Part shown: positions 32,163 to 41,552 of the stretch, in pieces
How positions within the stretch are numbered: position 1 is the first letter of the stretch
Layout of the letters: every line of letters starts with the position of its first letter
Assembly: GCF_003337415.1 (NCBI RefSeq)
Contig: NZ_QPJT01000003.1
Span: 186,001-250,000 of the forward strand
Direction: 5' to 3'
DNA: 64,000 nt
From: Anaerobacterium chartisolvens
Lineage (GTDB): Bacteria; Bacillota; Clostridia; Acetivibrionales; DSM-27016
The notes under the pieces: generated by a model
The model's input: only the letters and a program-made list of their open reading frames with translations
What the model was told of the DNA's origin: nothing
The model's database searches: none
Translations under genes and position numbers: made by a program

Positions 32163-35100
32163 ATGATGGGAGAAGTTTTAAACCTGATAAAACATGACGA
32201 GTTAGTGAACTACTGGAAATCATTTTTCCCGAAAAGCAATGAGATAAGCGATATAGAAGAACTTATTGCTAACGTATCAGGTAAAAGATTTGAAGAATTT
32301 ATTTATGAGTACAATGTAAATGATGATTCACTATTACAGTCGATGATATGGAGCGGCATTACCCGACAGGAATTATTGGATAGCATATTGGGAAATTTGA
32401 AAAATCAAAATATGTGGGTATATTTTTATGAGCCTGTTTTGAAAAAATATATAGACAAGCTTTTTGCCGCAGTAGATAAAAGCAATATAATCGAGGATAA
32501 AAACATTTTTTTACAGCAGGCAATTCATAATACACTTAATTTATTGCATCTGGCTGGATTTCAGACAATTATTGCCGAAATATACTATGCAAGGCAAGAT
32601 AGTATATTAAGAGGGGACAGCAGTATTGACAGAGGTAATTATTACAATGAAGTATTATTAAAAGATAATGAATATAGAAAAGAAATCTATAGAAATTATC
32701 CCGAGTTGATAAGAATATTGGATATTAAAGTAAAATACAGCGTGGAATTTATTATTAAAATTATTAACGATACCGAAAAAGAAATTAATGAAATTGAAAA
32801 TAGATTGAATGATGGTAAAAGCCTAGGAAAAATCAAAACGATGAGTATGGGGGAGGGTGATACCCATAATGATGGGAAATCAGTATCAAAACTGATTTTT
32901 AACACCGATAAGATTATCATTTATAAACCGCGTAATTTAGCTATTGAAGAAAAGTACCGTGAGTTTTTGCAATGGCTCAATAGTACTGCAGTTGATGATG
33001 GATATAAGCTGGTTGCGGCAAAAGTATATAGCATAGAGGATGCTGGATGGATGGAATTTATTGAATACCATGATTGCAAAAGCCGCGAAGAACTGGCTGG
33101 TTTTTATTATAAAGTTGGATTGCTTATGTGTGTGCTATATACGACAAATGGGATTGACATTCATCATGAGAATATCATAGCCCAGGGAGACACGCCTGTA
33201 CTGGTGGATCTGGAAACCTTTATACATCCGGATTTTTCTGACGAATATGAATTAAAGTCGGCTCCATTGCTTGCAATGAAAGAGTTAGGTAATTCTGTTA
33301 CCAAAAATATTTTATTGCCAACTTACGTTACCAACAAAAATAATAATAAAATATTGGATTTAGGCGGATTGAGCGGTACAAAAGAACAGGAATCACCTTT
33401 TGCCACGAAGTTTATTGAGAATTATGGAACAGATGAGGTGAGAGTAAAAATAATGCATGCTGCTATTGAAGCCAAGGGCAATAATCCCAGTATCAAAGGA
33501 GAAGTGGCAGATTCGAAATGCTACAGAGAAGAGATAATAGATGGCTTCAAGAATATGTATAAGTGGATATTAAGAAATATAAATCTTTATATTGATAAAA
33601 TAGAAGAACTTTTTAGCGATGTGATTGTCAGAATAGTATACAGACCTACTAATGTGTATGCACAGCTTTTGTACAGCAGCTACCATCCAGATTTATTGAC
33701 AAATAACGTTGACAGGAAGGTATTTCTGCATAGAATTGCCAATAAGAAAGATGAAAAAAGTTATAAAATGAATCTTCTGGAAATACATGATATGCTTCAG
33801 GGGGACATCCCATATTTTTATGTAAAAGGAAATGGAGTAAAGGTAAAAGGAATACACTCCAAAGATTCTGGTGTAAAACTAAAAAGCAGTACTATTGGTA
33901 CAATAAAAGATAAAGTTACAAATATGAGTCAAACCGATATGTACCGACAGATAAGCATAATCAATTCAAAATTAATGATTGAACCGGTTAAGCAAGAAAC
34001 TGTAACAGAGTTTCAAAAGTCAGGTGTGAGAAAGTGGAACGAAAGTAAATTTATAAGAGCCTCTGAAAAAATTGCAGATTATTTATTAGCTAGGAGCATA
34101 GCAGGTAAATCAGATCAAGGCAATGATCGTACATGGTTTGGAAGTCAGGAAAGTGAAATTGGCTATAACATATATAAACCGATGGATAATAGTATATATT
34201 ATGGGCTGTCAGGAATAGCCATGTTTTTTAGCCTTCTTAAGCAATTATCGGATAGTCCGCAATACCGTAATATTGAAAAGGAGGTCTGTGAAACAATAAT
34301 ACGTCAGATACCGGAGAGCATACACGAAATTAATACAGAAGATATCGATATTGGCGCATTTTCAGGGTTAGCCGGAGCCGCATATTCATTATTTTATATT
34401 GACTTTAATAACAAAAATAATACATATAATCAAACAATATACAATATAATGAAAATAATTGAAAATAAAATTGATGTTTTGAAAAAATTTGATATAATAA
34501 GAGAAGCTGGTATTATAGGGGTAATGCTTACAATTTATACTAAATCTGATAATATGCTAATGAAATCTAAATCACTTGAATTAGCTAAAAGAATATATCA
34601 GAGGCTTGAAAAGGAAGCAATAGTTATTGATGGACTGCCGGGAATTACGTGGAGCAGAAAAGGTTATATCGGATATGCACATGGAAATGCCGGAGTTATT
34701 GCTCAGATCTACAGGCTGTACAGTATCACACGGCAAGAAAAAATAAAAATTCTTGTCAATAAAGCATTATTATTTGAAAGAGCGTCATATGTAGAGAAAG
34801 AAAAAAATTGGAAAAGATCCATAGATGAGACAAATTTCTCTTGCGGGTGGTGCCATGGAGCGCCAGGAATATTAATGAGTAAGCTTCAATTGCTAAAATG
34901 GGGATTTAGGGATGAGATGATAGATAAAGAAATACAAATCGCAATTAGCACAACGATAAGCAGCGGGTTAAAAAGGGATTGGTGCTTATGCCATGGAGAT
35001 ATGGGTAATCTTGTCATATTAAAGGAAGCAGGGATTGTATTAAATGATGAAAGTTTATACAGGCAGTCTGTCAGCACAATTGAACCCTTTATAGAATATC

Positions 35101-35237
35101 TGGTTGGTATAATGGAAACAGAAGACTTTAAGCAATATGAAAATAATGGATTTATGCTGGGTTTAGCAGGCATCGGATATGAAATTTTAAGAATCGACAG
35201 AGAAGATAACATGCCAAATATAATGGCGTTGGAGTAG
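32163..35237 (+). CDS. lanM: Class II lanthipeptide synthetase LanM
   Basis: A 1024-residue bifunctional enzyme. The N-terminal DUF4135 dehydratase part (to about 600) phosphorylates and eliminates Ser/Thr; KSVSKLIFNTDKIIIYKPRN and GIDIHHENIIAQGDTPVLVDLETF are kinase-like motifs. The C-terminal LanC-like cyclase (about 650-1010) has the zinc ligands Cys897 in GWCHGAPG and Cys943-His944 in LCHGDMG. I chose the ATG at 32163, seven bases after GGAG; an upstream ATG at 32112 lies in the intergenic hairpin. A single LanM must process both precursors. Confidence 0.95.
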   Translation: MMGEVLNLIKHDELVNYWKSFFPKSNEISDIEELIANVSGKRFEEFIYEYNVNDDSLLQSMIWSGITRQELLDSILGNLKNQNMWVYFYEPVLKKYIDKLFAAVDKSNIIEDKNIFLQQAIHNTLNLLHLAGFQTIIAEIYYARQDSILRGDSSIDRGNYYNEVLLKDNEYRKEIYRNYPELIRILDIKVKYSVEFIIKIINDTEKEINEIENRLNDGKSLGKIKTMSMGEGDTHNDGKSVSKLIFNTDKIIIYKPRNLAIEEKYREFLQWLNSTAVDDGYKLVAAKVYSIEDAGWMEFIEYHDCKSREELAGFYYKVGLLMCVLYTTNGIDIHHENIIAQGDTPVLVDLETFIHPDFSDEYELKSAPLLAMKELGNSVTKNILLPTYVTNKNNNKILDLGGLSGTKEQESPFATKFIENYGTDEVRVKIMHAAIEAKGNNPSIKGEVADSKCYREEIIDGFKNMYKWILRNINLYIDKIEELFSDVIVRIVYRPTNVYAQLLYSSYHPDLLTNNVDRKVFLHRIANKKDEKSYKMNLLEIHDMLQGDIPYFYVKGNGVKVKGIHSKDSGVKLKSSTIGTIKDKVTNMSQTDMYRQISIINSKLMIEPVKQETVTEFQKSGVRKWNESKFIRASEKIADYLLARSIAGKSDQGNDRTWFGSQESEIGYNIYKPMDNSIYYGLSGIAMFFSLLKQLSDSPQYRNIEKEVCETIIRQIPESIHEINTEDIDIGAFSGLAGAAYSLFYIDFNNKNNTYNQTIYNIMKIIENKIDVLKKFDIIREAGIIGVMLTIYTKSDNMLMKSKSLELAKRIYQRLEKEAIVIDGLPGITWSRKGYIGYAHGNAGVIAQIYRLYSITRQEKIKILVNKALLFERASYVEKEKNWKRSIDETNFSCGWCHGAPGILMSKLQLLKWGFRDEMIDKEIQIAISTTISSGLKRDWCLCHGDMGNLVILKEAGIVLNDESLYRQSVSTIEPFIEYLVGIMETEDFKQYENNGFMLGLAGIGYEILRIDREDNMPNIMALE

Positions 35238-35248
35238 AGGGTATAATA

Positions 35249-36172
35249 ATGATAGATAAAGAAGTTCTAAGAATAAATAATGTCACAAAGCTGTATGGAA
35301 ATCAAAAGGCTCTGGACAATGTCACAATCTCTGTAAAAGAGGGTGAGGTAGCAGGCTTGATAGGTCCAAACGGAGCTGGGAAATCTACATTGATGAAAAT
35401 TATCGTGGGATTGATTAGAAATTATGAAGGTAATGTTTTTATTGAAGGTGAGAATGTATTAAGCGAGACAAATAAAAATAAAAAAAGAGCTGGGTGTGTA
35501 ATAGAAAATCCAGGATTTTATCCGGAACTGTCTGGATATGATAATTTATTATATTTCTCTAAAATATCCGGGTGCAGCGGAAAGGAAGATATAGATAATA
35601 TAATTAATCTGCTTGGAATCAAGGATTTTGTACATAAGAAAGCCAGAAAGTATTCCCTTGGGATGAAACAAAGGCTGGGACTTGCACAGGCTGTTCTGGG
35701 TAATCCTAAGCTGCTGGTGCTTGATGAGCCGACAAATGGATTGGACCCCAATGTAATATTGAATATAAGAGAATTCATTAAATACCTGTCAGAAGAGAAA
35801 AGGATCTCCGTGATTATATCCAGTCATATATTGACTGAAATTGAGTTAATGTGCAAAAAGGTTTTCTTCATAAAAAATGGCATAATAGTAGACGAGGTTC
35901 GTCCGGCAGATAATCTGCAAAACCCTGAGGGTTCATGCTTTGTATTTGAAACGGATAATATAAGGGAACTTAAAGACTTTTTTAAGGCTAAAAATATCTA
36001 CACATCAATTCACGGTAAAGGGAAAGTAATAGCTGACTTGAAGGAATATTCAATACGCGAGATACTGTCTATGCTCTTAGAAAACAACATTAATATATTG
36101 GGGACTTATAGGCAAAAGGCAAGCCTTGAAAAAAGATTTATTGAGATAATGGAGGAGAATATTATTGAATAA
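35249..36172 (+). CDS. lanF: ABC transporter ATPase, lanthipeptide immunity (LanF)
   Basis: A 307-residue ATP-binding subunit: Walker A GPNGAGKST, signature YSLGMKQRLGLAQA, Walker B LLVLDEPTNGLDP and switch His in ISSHIL. Eleven bases after lanM and overlapping the permease gene by 8 bases, it matches LanF, which with LanE and LanG expels the mature peptide from the producer's membrane. Confidence 0.9.
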   Translation: MIDKEVLRINNVTKLYGNQKALDNVTISVKEGEVAGLIGPNGAGKSTLMKIIVGLIRNYEGNVFIEGENVLSETNKNKKRAGCVIENPGFYPELSGYDNLLYFSKISGCSGKEDIDNIINLLGIKDFVHKKARKYSLGMKQRLGLAQAVLGNPKLLVLDEPTNGLDPNVILNIREFIKYLSEEKRISVIISSHILTEIELMCKKVFFIKNGIIVDEVRPADNLQNPEGSCFVFETDNIRELKDFFKAKNIYTSIHGKGKVIADLKEYSIREILSMLLENNINILGTYRQKASLEKRFIEIMEENIIE

Positions 36173-36911
36173 AAATATATTCCCATTAGTAAAAATTGAG
36201 TTTATTAATACATTTAGACCGGTTTTAATTAAAACTGCTTTTGTAGTATCTGTAATATATGTTTTGTTCTGGCTTAAAGCTGGACCTGCCTCATTTGAGG
36301 TTAAAGACTACCTATCTCAGTATTTTTCAGTAATAAGGTTTGCCATAATTTTGGCCAGTGTGTTTATTCTCGGACGTGAGTTTAAAAATGGTACATATAA
36401 ATATACCTTTACCGGATGCTTTTCAAGGATGAGCATATTGTTCAGCAAGATAATAGCCATAGCCGGATTGGGTTTTATATGCTGGTTACTTCAGGTACTG
36501 ATTAAAATAATTATTGTATTGTGGACCGGCAAGGGGACCTTGTATAATGATATTTTTAATTATGAATTATTCAGTACCCTTATAATTTACGTGGCAGTGG
36601 CAGCTCTTATTGGTAGCTTTTCGATTTTGGTAACATCAATTTCATTTAGCTTGAAGGCTACAATGATATATACCCTGCTGCTTTTTGGCATAATTCAGTT
36701 TTATGCACCTATATTTATAATCGGCATTGAGAAAGCGGAGAATATTCCTTTTTGGTTTGAGTTGATAAAAATATCACCAACATATATTATTTTCGATTGG
36801 AATGATACTTTTAAATTTCAAATAATCCAATTAATTTTTATGCTAATATATATTATTCTATTTTTAGGATTCTCAATACTTATTTTAAAGAAAAAGGATT
36901 TAAATAAATAA
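36165..36911 (+). CDS. lanE: ABC-2-type permease, lanthipeptide immunity (LanE)
   Basis: A 248-residue membrane protein with six helices, typical of the LanE/LanG permeases. REFKNGTYKYTFTG is a conserved cytoplasmic loop shared with the next gene. The TTG start at 36165 overlaps lanF and follows GGAGGAG. It should form the immunity pore with LanG. Confidence 0.85.
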   Translation: MNKNIFPLVKIEFINTFRPVLIKTAFVVSVIYVLFWLKAGPASFEVKDYLSQYFSVIRFAIILASVFILGREFKNGTYKYTFTGCFSRMSILFSKIIAIAGLGFICWLLQVLIKIIIVLWTGKGTLYNDIFNYELFSTLIIYVAVAALIGSFSILVTSISFSLKATMIYTLLLFGIIQFYAPIFIIGIEKAENIPFWFELIKISPTYIIFDWNDTFKFQIIQLIFMLIYIILFLGFSILILKKKDLNK

Positions 36912-36926
36912 GCAGAGGTAAGAACT

Positions 36927-37631
36927 ATGGATGCCATATTATATATAATTAAAAACGATATAAGAAGTATAATTAATAAGCGCAGCATAGCTTTTTCTTT
37001 TATATTTGCTATTGGGATATTTATTTTCCCTCCCTATAAAGTACTATTATTAAAGGCTCAATTGGTAATGAGCATTTTTCCTTTGCTTCTAATAATAGTA
37101 TGTTCAACAATTTTAGTGAGGGAGTTTGAATATGATACCTATAAATACATTTTTACAGGAAAATTATCCAGAATATGCATTGTTGTATCCAAGAGTTTTT
37201 CGGCAGTCGTCATAGCCGTGATATTAGGCGTGATATTTAATTTGCTGGCATTAATCGGTATGGAGGCTAAAGAAACAGGTGTCCTTATATTGATAAAGCA
37301 AATTTTAAGCATAGAATTGGTTTTCATCTGCTTTACATTATTTATAAGCTCAATAGCATTTTTTTTATCAATGTTGACAAAAAGCTTTATATTCACATTT
37401 CTGGTGCTATATATAATGTTCTATGATACATTTATAAGTGTTCTTCAAATGGCAGCTAATAAAATCAAAATAGATTTTTTGAAGTCAATATTTAGTGAAA
37501 CACCATTCTTAAAGGCAATGGAAGGTTTTCGGGTTTTTTATTATCCGGCCGAAAGAATATTTATCATGATTGGCATAAGCATGATTATACTGTTGGCGGA
37601 CTGTATAATCATCAGAAAAATGGATTTATAA
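36927..37631 (+). CDS. lanG: ABC-2-type permease, lanthipeptide immunity (LanG)
   Basis: A 234-residue six-helix membrane protein with REFEYDTYKYIFTGKLSR, clearly related to the loop in the upstream permease. It begins 15 bases after lanE. LanE and LanG heterodimers are the rule in LanFEG self-protection pumps. Confidence 0.85.
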   Translation: MDAILYIIKNDIRSIINKRSIAFSFIFAIGIFIFPPYKVLLLKAQLVMSIFPLLLIIVCSTILVREFEYDTYKYIFTGKLSRICIVVSKSFSAVVIAVILGVIFNLLALIGMEAKETGVLILIKQILSIELVFICFTLFISSIAFFLSMLTKSFIFTFLVLYIMFYDTFISVLQMAANKIKIDFLKSIFSETPFLKAMEGFRVFYYPAERIFIMIGISMIILLADCIIIRKMDL

Positions 37632-37703
37632 CTTATTCAGAAGCAAAATTGCGATTTGTAGTAATTAAGACAAGTCTGTTTATTAAAAGAAAGGTTTTCA
37701 GAG

Positions 37704-39893
37704 ATGCTCAGAAGATATATATGTATAAAGCAGCATGACGCAAAGGACTGTGCTACGGCTTGTTTAGCCACTATATCCAGACAATATGGACTTAAAATAC
37801 CTATTAGCAGTATAAGGGAATATGCGGGAACGGATTTAAGGGGAACAACGGCATTAGGTATAGTAATAGCAGCTGAAAAACTTGGATTTACTGCTAAAGC
37901 TATTAAAAGCAATACAGAAAAATTCTTTTTGAAGATGCCTTTACCGGCAATAGCCCATGTTGTGATAGATGGTAAGTTCCCTCATTATGTGGTTATACAT
38001 AAAATAACCAAAAAAAAAGTTATAGTGGCTGATCCCAGCGAGGGTATAGTGGAATATTCTCCAAAGGATTTTTTTAAAACATGGGCGGGAGTATTGATAC
38101 TGATAATACCTTCAGGCACCTTTCGAAAAGGCGATGAAACTAAAGGACTGTTTTCAAGGTTTGCTGGACTCCTAAAGCCGCAAAAAAGATTGATAATAAA
38201 TATTTTCTTTATATCAATTACCTATACAGTTTTAGGCATATTAGGTTCCTTTTATTTCAAAATTCTAGTAGATGACGTATTGAACAACAGTCTTGAAAGT
38301 ACATTACATATATTTTCAATCGGTTTTGTTATTTTAAGCATATTTTCAATAATACTAAGTGCTTTTAGAACTCAATTACTTATTTACTTATCTCAACGGA
38401 TAGATATACCTTTGATGCTTGGGTATTATAATCATGTGATTGAACTTCCTATGAGCTTTTTTGGTACAAGACAGGTAGGGGAAATAATCTCGCGATTTAA
38501 TGATGCCACAAAGATAAGGGAAGCTATTTCAAGCGCAACCCTGACTATAATGATAGATACACTAATGGCGATAATCGGAGGATTTATTCTATATAGTCAA
38601 AACCGTCTATTGTTTGGGATTACAATCATCCCGGTAATACTTTATGCCAGCATTGTTTGGTCATTCAATAAGCCTATCAAGAATGTAAACAGAATTACTA
38701 TGGAAAGTAGTGCAAGGATAACGTCCTTTTTGTTTGAATCATTAAGTGGTATTGAAACTGTAAAGGCATTTAACGCGGAAAGAAGAGTAAACTTGGAAAC
38801 TGAAACAAGATTTATAAGGCTTATTAAAAGTGTGTTTAAAACCGGATTAATAAATAATATTCAGACATCATTAAAAGGTGGAATAAAGTCTGTATTTGGT
38901 ATAGTATTGTTGTGGATCGGAGCGGTTGAAGTTCTTCATGGGAATCTGACAGCTGGTGAATTGCTGGCTTTTAATGCTTTGCTGGCTTATTTTACTACGC
39001 CTATAGAAAATTTAGTTAATCTACAGCCTCAATTGCAAACTGCAATAGTTGCTGCAGACAGGCTAGGGGAAATATTAGATCTGGAAATAGAAAAAAGTAA
39101 GGATGAAAGTAAGAAAATCATTCCGGATACATTAAGAGGAGATATAGAATTCAAAAACATCCATTTTAGATATGGAACAAGGCAATTAATTATAGAAGGG
39201 CTGGATCTTAAGATATCACAGGGTGAAAAGATTGCACTGGTGGGTGAGAGCGGATCGGGAAAAACGACATTAATAAGATTATTAATGAAATTTTACCAAT
39301 GTGAAAAAGGAGAACTTTTAATTAATGGAATTAATATAAAAGATTTAAATGTTGAAGTATTAAGAGATAAAATAGCCTATATATCGCAAAATATTTTTTT
39401 GTTTACTGATACAATCAAAGAAAATCTTAGCCTTGGCTGTGATGAAGTAGATTATGAAAAAATAGTTGATGCATGTAAGAGGGCTAAGATACATGACTTT
39501 ATAAATTCTCAGCCATTAAGATATGATACTATAATTGAAGAAAATGGTGCTAACCTCTCAGGCGGTCAAAAACAGAGGCTGGCTATTGCACGAGCCATAT
39601 TAAAGAAACCTGATATCATTATAATGGATGAAGCAACCAGTAGTTTAGATTCTACCACTGAGAAAGCTATTGAGATGACTATGCATGAATTTAGTACGAA
39701 TATAACAACTATTATAATAGCACATAGACTGAGTACAGTAATGAGATGTGACAGGATTTATGTGATGAACAACGGAAAAATAGTAGAGAGTGGGTCTCAT
39801 GCGGAGTTGATAGGTAGTAGGGGACGCTACTATAATTTATGGAAACACCAACTTCCTGATTACTACAATAGAGATGAGGCAGTGCTCTTTTAG
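37704..39893 (+). CDS. lanT: Peptidase-containing ABC exporter LanT
   Basis: A 729-residue exporter. An N-terminal C39 peptidase (1-130) has catalytic Cys16 in HDAKDCATACLA, His94 in FPHYVVIH and Asp110 in ADPSEG; it cuts double-glycine leaders. Six membrane helices follow (about 160-430), then an ATPase domain with Walker A GESGSGKTT, signature NLSGGQKQRLAIARA and Walker B IIIMDEATSSLDS. It should process and secrete both precursors. The 72-base gap to lanG is the longest within the cluster, and the cluster ends here, 9 bases before repeat copy D. Confidence 0.95.
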   Translation: MLRRYICIKQHDAKDCATACLATISRQYGLKIPISSIREYAGTDLRGTTALGIVIAAEKLGFTAKAIKSNTEKFFLKMPLPAIAHVVIDGKFPHYVVIHKITKKKVIVADPSEGIVEYSPKDFFKTWAGVLILIIPSGTFRKGDETKGLFSRFAGLLKPQKRLIINIFFISITYTVLGILGSFYFKILVDDVLNNSLESTLHIFSIGFVILSIFSIILSAFRTQLLIYLSQRIDIPLMLGYYNHVIELPMSFFGTRQVGEIISRFNDATKIREAISSATLTIMIDTLMAIIGGFILYSQNRLLFGITIIPVILYASIVWSFNKPIKNVNRITMESSARITSFLFESLSGIETVKAFNAERRVNLETETRFIRLIKSVFKTGLINNIQTSLKGGIKSVFGIVLLWIGAVEVLHGNLTAGELLAFNALLAYFTTPIENLVNLQPQLQTAIVAADRLGEILDLEIEKSKDESKKIIPDTLRGDIEFKNIHFRYGTRQLIIEGLDLKISQGEKIALVGESGSGKTTLIRLLMKFYQCEKGELLINGINIKDLNVEVLRDKIAYISQNIFLFTDTIKENLSLGCDEVDYEKIVDACKRAKIHDFINSQPLRYDTIIEENGANLSGGQKQRLAIARAILKKPDIIIMDEATSSLDSTTEKAIEMTMHEFSTNITTIIIAHRLSTVMRCDRIYVMNNGKIVESGSHAELIGSRGRYYNLWKHQLPDYYNRDEAVLF

Positions 39894-39902
39894 AATTTAG
39901 AA

Positions 39903-40086
39903 TTGGGGACGCTCCTGTTTATTGAAGCGTTTTCAATCCATTAATTCAAATAGGATAGGTTTAAGCTGGCCGAAGGTCGGCTTTTTTTTTGTTGTGTACG
40001 GAGCAGGCAGAGCCGGAAAACTGTGGAAAAAGCAGGAGCGTCCCCAACTAGTCCGTGGAAAAAGCAGGAGCGTCCCCAACTAGTCC
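39903..40086 (+). repeat. GGGGACG-type palindromic repeat, copy D, with tandem end
   Basis: A 145-bp copy (39903-40047) whose last 32 bases, GTGGAAAAAGCAGGAGCGTC onward to CTAGTCC, are repeated once in tandem (40023-40054 and 40055-40086). The inverted ends are intact. It closes the lanthipeptide cluster. Confidence 0.92.
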
Positions 40087-40545
40087 AAATCTGTATATAC
40101 CCTAAGTACAAAAAACGATATTGAAATTAAGAATATATGATCATGCTAAAACCTCGATTACTGTAAGCTTAATATATTAATTCTTTTATCCGGCATATAG
40201 CTGACAATCTGTCAAAACGTATTGTTTTCAGCAATACAACCAATCAAATAAATAGTACAAATATGTATATTGCTAAAGTATAAAAAACAATATTGAAAAT
40301 TTGCGCAAATTATTCTAAGCTAAAATTAAGCATTTATTGTTGCTAAAAAAGCAAATTTGGCAAGAAGCTATACTTATTCTATGATAAATTCCTGCATTCG
40401 GTTTATATATATTATGAAGTCAATATCGGTTGAACCCTTCGCCTTCAAACCTATATTAATTAACTATTGATAGTCTTTATTGATTTATACAGTGAGTTTG
40501 TAAAAATTCAAATAATTATAAAGAAAGAAAACAGGAGGTAAAGAC
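40087..40545. other. Long intergenic region with a direct repeat, before the carbohydrate locus
   Basis: No gene is visible in about 460 AT-rich bases. Two ~38-base segments, 40091-40128 and 40263-40301, share the pattern TGTATAT...CTAAGTA followed by AAAAAACRATATTGAAA, and lie 172 bases apart. They may be regulator-binding regions or an eroded duplication. The promoter of the first esterase gene should lie here. Confidence 0.55.
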
Positions 40546-41379
40546 ATGTCTTTAGTAACAATGAATTTTGAAAGCCAATACCTTAATTCCAGTCATCAGA
40601 TCAGCATTATACTTCCTAACAGACCGCGTGGCATTGATGCAAAAGACTATTATGAAAGCAATAAGAAGTATAAAGTACTTTGGCTGCTCCATGGCACTTA
40701 CGGTGATCATACCGATTGGGTCCGCAGAACCAATATTGAGCTGTATGCCTGTGAAAAGGATTTGATTGTAGTAATGCCCAGCGCGCTAAACAGCAACTAC
40801 TCAAACTGGGATAAGGCTATGATGGGATTTGGCATGTACGATTATTTAACCAAGGAGCTTATGCCTTTGATTTATAATTGGTTTCCTGCATCTGACAAAC
40901 GGGAGGACAATTTTATTGCAGGCCTTTCAATGGGCGGCCGGGGAACCATCAAATTTGCAGCCAATTATCCCGAAAAGTTTGCAGCGGCAGCTGTTCTCTC
41001 GGCTGCTCCGGTAAATTTTCATGAACTGACCGAAGAATATCTGCAGAGCGACAATATGTTTGCCATCCGTACCAAGAGTATGGTGGATAATGCCGGAGGC
41101 CTTGAAGCATTCCTGAATTCCAATGAGAATGTATGGGATATTCTTGAGAGCCTTGCGGGTACCGGAAAACTTCCACGTCTTATGTTTGCCTGCGGTACCG
41201 AAGACGAAATAATATATCAAAACCTTAAAATCTTTAAAAAGCATGCCGAAGAGATAGGGCTTGAGGCTGAGTATTGGACACTTGACGGTTACCGGCACGA
41301 ATGGAGATTCTGGGATCTTGCGATACAGCATGCCCTTGAGTTCTTTGGACTTGAAGACACTGGTGCAAGTCCATATTAA
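40546..41379 (+). CDS. Cytoplasmic esterase, esterase D / CE1-like family (1)
   Basis: A 277-residue alpha/beta hydrolase of the PF00756 type: VLWLLHGTYGDHTDWVR before the oxyanion hole, nucleophile Ser in IAGLSMGGRG, Asp in CGTEDEI and His in YRHEWRFWD. Ribosome site ACAGGAGG. No signal peptide, so it acts on imported substrate. The family includes feruloyl, acetyl and cinnamoyl esterases acting on plant saccharides. It is the first gene of a co-directional locus with two homologues downstream (45116 and 51789). Confidence 0.87.
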   Translation: MSLVTMNFESQYLNSSHQISIILPNRPRGIDAKDYYESNKKYKVLWLLHGTYGDHTDWVRRTNIELYACEKDLIVVMPSALNSNYSNWDKAMMGFGMYDYLTKELMPLIYNWFPASDKREDNFIAGLSMGGRGTIKFAANYPEKFAAAAVLSAAPVNFHELTEEYLQSDNMFAIRTKSMVDNAGGLEAFLNSNENVWDILESLAGTGKLPRLMFACGTEDEIIYQNLKIFKKHAEEIGLEAEYWTLDGYRHEWRFWDLAIQHALEFFGLEDTGASPY

Positions 41380-41552
41380 AATATTTCATTCTATTTGTAT
41401 TTATTTATAATAATCGGTGCTAAAAATGCATTCCGGGAATTAGGAATCACAGGACAATTTAAGAATGGAGGGGGGGTAAGCCGGAAAGACCTGCATTCCC
41501 GGTAAGTATCAAAATCCAGATATATATTTATATTATGAGGAGGAATTGAAAA

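Noticed and set aside
24546..40086. Composite transposon formed by repeats A-D
   Set aside because: No transposase is encoded within or beside any copy, and I saw no clear target-site duplications; mobility is left as a hypothesis.
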